Shown here: positions 63,101-64,000 of the stretch, piece after piece
Position numbering within the stretch: the first letter of the stretch is position 1
Layout: each line of letters starts with the position of its first letter
The notes under the pieces: generated by a model
Database searches by the model: none
The model's input: only the letters and a program-made list of their open reading frames with translations
Told to the model about the DNA's origin: nothing
NCBI RefSeq assembly: GCF_036250675.1
Contig: NZ_CP109592.1
Span: forward strand, 6,944,001-7,008,000
Source of the DNA: Streptomyces sp. NBC_01689
GTDB lineage: Bacteria > Actinomycetota > Actinomycetes > Streptomycetales > Streptomycetaceae
Reading direction: 5' to 3'
Length of the DNA stretch: 64,000 nt
Translations under genes and position numbers: made by a program

Positions 63101-63248
63101 CCTCGTAGAACACCCACTCGGGGCGCCCCTCGGACTGCTCCAGGCTCTTGGCGAAGATCTTCTGCTCGCGCCAGAAATCGAGCACGGCGTGCTCGAGGGC
63201 GGGCAGGTCGACCTGGGCGGGCACCTGGCGGTACGTCGGCGTTGTCAT
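60111..63248 (-). CDS. ileS: Isoleucyl-tRNA synthetase, type 2 with GAHH signature
   Basis: Charges tRNA-Ile. The 1045 residues fit the eukaryote-like IleRS2 class found in Actinobacteria. The catalytic signature reads GAHH (Gly59-Ala60-His61-His62), where class I enzymes normally read HXGH. KMSKH in GRKMSKHLGN is the second signature. The CP1 editing domain covers about residues 200-400, and the C-terminal half has the anticodon-binding helices and the extended tail of type 2 enzymes. ATG 63248 follows CCGGAGG, which lies in the T-box leader; a longer in-frame start would read through that leader. Confidence 0.95.
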   Translation of the reverse strand: MTTPTYRQVPAQVDLPALEHAVLDFWREQKIFAKSLEQSEGRPEWVFYEGPPTANGMPGAHHIEARVFKDVFPRFRTMRGYHVARKAGWDCHGLPVELAVEKELGFTGKQDIEAYGIAEFNARCRESVTRHTDAFTDLTNRMGYWVDLDDAYRTMDPEYVESVWWSLKEIFNKGLLVQDYRVAPWCPRDETGLSDHELAQGYETIVDPSVYVRFPLTSGPLAGEAALLVWTTTPWTLVSNTAVAVHPAVTYVVATNGEEKLVVAEPLVGKALGEGWETTGETFTGAEMERWTYQRPFELVEFPEPAHYVVNAEYVTTEDGTGLVHQSPAFGEDDLKVCRSYGLPVVNPVRPNGTFQEDVPLVGGVFFKKADEKLTEDLQDRGLLFKHVPYEHSYPHCWRCHTALLYYAQPSWYIRTTAVKDRLLQENEKTNWFPESVKHGRFGDWLNNNIDWALSRSRYWGTPLPLWRCENDHLTCVGSRAELTELTGTDQSELDPHRPYIDAVTFTCPQCEATATRVPEVIDAWYDSGSMPFAQWGYPYKNKEIFESRYPAQFISEAIDQTRGWFYTMMAVGTLVFDKSSYENVVCLGHILAEDGRKMSKHLGNILQPIPLMDQHGADAVRWFMAAGGSPWAARRVGHGTIQEVVRKTLLTYWNTVAFQALYARTSGWAPSEADPAPADRPVLDRWLLSELHALTDQVTQALEAYDTQRAGKLLSAFVDDLSNWYVRRSRRRFWQGDKAALRTLHEVVETVTRLMAPLTPFITERVWQDLIAPVTPGAPESVHLSSWPEPDLSAIDPGLSRQMVLVRRLVELGRATRAESGVKTRQPLSRALIAATGFDSLDPELHAQITEELNVSGLASLSEVGGSLVDTTAKANFRALGKRFGKGVQAVAMAIAETDAAALSLALREGTAAVLVEGETVTLAPDEVIITETPREGWSVASDSGATVALDLEITEELRRAGLARDAIRLIQEARKNSGLDVADRIALRWTSTDPAVISALSEHADLIADEVLATDFAQGQADDAYGAPFTDESLSLTFRLHKA

Positions 63249-63255
63249 CAGCGAG

Positions 63256-63565
63256 CTTCCTCCGGCGGACTTTCTGCCTTCCGTCCGGAGGGACGAGAGC
63301 CCTTGCCGCTGCCCAGTAGCTGCTGCGGACGCCGTGTGCGGCGTGCTCCCGCGGTACCACCCTCCTTGGCTCGCCGGCACGTGCTGTGCGCCGGCGGGCC
63401 CCCTCATTGGGGTCGCGATGCCGGGTCTACTCGCCGCGGCCTGTCGGCTGCGGCTTTCTTCCGGCGGCTCCGGGGTGATCTTCGCGTCGCGCTGGCCCCC
63501 GGGCTTCCACCGTCCCCGGGTCGCTCCTGGCCGCGTACGCCGCTACTCGTCCCCATCCACGCTTC
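63256..63565 (-). promoter_or_regulatory. Isoleucine T-box leader of ileS, probably translational
   Basis: On the minus strand the leader contains the T-box core AGGGTGGTACCGCGG (63349-63363) and, upstream, a Stem I with AGTA and GAA loop parts and the codon ATC (63477-63479) followed by A in the specifier position. CCTCCGG (63285-63291) is an exact complement of the CCGGAGG ribosome site (63259-63265), and no T run follows the core. Uncharged tRNA-Ile should free the ribosome site. Confidence 0.88.
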
Positions 63566-63877
63566 TCGCTGGGCCCAGTGTACGGCGCCGCACGCACGGC
63601 GGCCGACCGGTTTTCCGGTGTCCTCGGGCGCCGCGGACCGGGGTGTCGCGGCGGCGGTCGGGCTGACCCGAATGCCGGGGCGCCGCGTCCCGCGTTCCGG
63701 GACGCCGGTCCCGGCGGATTACCCGGCGGGGAGCTGGGCACAACGCATGCAGGCTCGTCAGGCGGGACCTGCGTGGCGTCGGAAGGTGGGCGTGCCCCGT
63801 TGCCGCGGGCCGGAAGTCGATTTATCGTCCCAGAGCGATTTGCGCGCAAGATCACAATATGTGAAGGGGCCGCGGCC
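63566..63877. other. Divergent promoter region between ileS leader and the DksA-like gene
   Basis: About 310 bp upstream of the ileS T-box and of the plus-strand gene must hold two promoters. It falls in GC content near 63830-63860 (CGATTTATCG, ATCACAATATGTG), where the plus-strand promoter probably lies. No RNA gene is seen. Confidence 0.5.
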
Positions 63878-64000
63878 ATGGTGGCGAAGAAGACCGCCGT
63901 ACAGCAGTCGGCGTCCGGAAGGTCCACGGGTCCGGCGGCCAAGGACGTGAGCGGCAAGAAGAGTGCGCGGGGGGCGTCGGCGGAGCACGGGAACGGCGCG
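63878..64000 (+). CDS. N terminus of a TraR/DksA-like protein (3' truncated)
   Basis: Forty-one codons are visible before the window ends. The start, MVAKKTAVQQS, and a Lys/Ala/Ser-rich disordered stretch match the N terminus of the Streptomyces TraR/DksA C4-type zinc-finger protein that lies beside ileS (SCO2075-like). GAAGGGG lies eight bases before the ATG. The zinc finger itself is outside the window, so the call rests on gene order and the short N terminus only. Confidence 0.5.
   Translation, partial: MVAKKTAVQQSASGRSTGPAAKDVSGKKSARGASAEHGNGA

Noticed and set aside
63249..63407. A longer IleRS N terminus reaching into the leader
   Set aside because: The extra 53 residues are translated T-box leader, have no homology, and skip the clear CCGGAGG site before ATG 63248.

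Overview
This window is a high-GC actinobacterial chromosome segment and almost certainly comes from a Streptomyces. The genus call rests on gene content and order: glkA, a MacRS-type two-component pair, a third-type pfkA, a trpEG fusion with a Trp-rich leader, class II DAHP synthase, bfd/bfr, a PASTA kinase, thi genes, metF, then the complete division and cell wall (dcw) cluster followed by ylmD, ylmE, sepF, ylmG, divIVA and ileS. GTG and TTG starts are common, and many gene pairs overlap by 4 bp. I see no rRNA, tRNA, insertion sequence, prophage, CRISPR array or secondary-metabolite cluster. This is core chromosome, not an accessory island.

Layout. Bases 1-9300 hold an ArsA-like ATPase fragment, a DUF5304-type protein, glucokinase, a small phosphoesterase, two membrane or lipid-associated genes on the minus strand, a PlsC acyltransferase, a MacS/MacR-like sensor and regulator, and a phosphofructokinase with pyrophosphate-type residues. 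Bases 9301-13220 hold the anthranilate synthase fusion, preceded on the minus strand by a classical trp attenuator and divergent from DAHP synthase, so shikimate entry and the tryptophan branch sit back to back. Bases 13330-15560 are metal and redox genes: bacterioferritin-associated ferredoxin behind an iron-box-like site, bacterioferritin, a sulfite oxidase-like molybdoenzyme, and a DUF4396 membrane protein behind a CsoR-like operator. Bases 15600-25330 hold endonuclease IV, a PASTA Ser/Thr kinase, thiO-thiS-thiG behind a TPP riboswitch, an FAD oxidoreductase, an Rv2175c-like DNA-binding protein, thiE and metF. Bases 25380-35100 hold a Gln/Tyr-rich membrane protein, a phytoene desaturase-like enzyme, DUF4126, a TetR/YhgE/ABC operon, a HEPN protein, a methyltransferase and a DUF3040 protein. 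Bases 35580-41200 hold a MoxR-DUF58-transglutaminase operon and a beta carbonic anhydrase.

Bases 41631-59786 are the dcw cluster on the plus strand: rsmH, ftsL, ftsI, murE, murF, mraY, murD, ftsW, murG, ftsQ, ftsZ, pgeF, ylmE, sepF, ylmG, divIVA. Together they make the lipid II precursor, flip or polymerise and cross-link it at the septum, build the Z ring, and mark the growing pole. A strong hairpin with a T tract closes the cluster. ileS follows on the minus strand behind a T-box leader with an isoleucine specifier codon, and a truncated DksA/TraR-like start runs off the window end.

Most notable points: the IleRS signature motif reads GAHH instead of the usual HXGH arrangement, an arrangement linked to mupirocin hyper-resistance; the ileS T-box looks translational, because a leader segment is exactly complementary to the Shine-Dalgarno region; a HEPN gene with an RxxxxH motif sits behind a promoter resembling the RecA-independent (PafBC) DNA-damage promoter; and a small coupled ORF lies between the macS and macR homologues.
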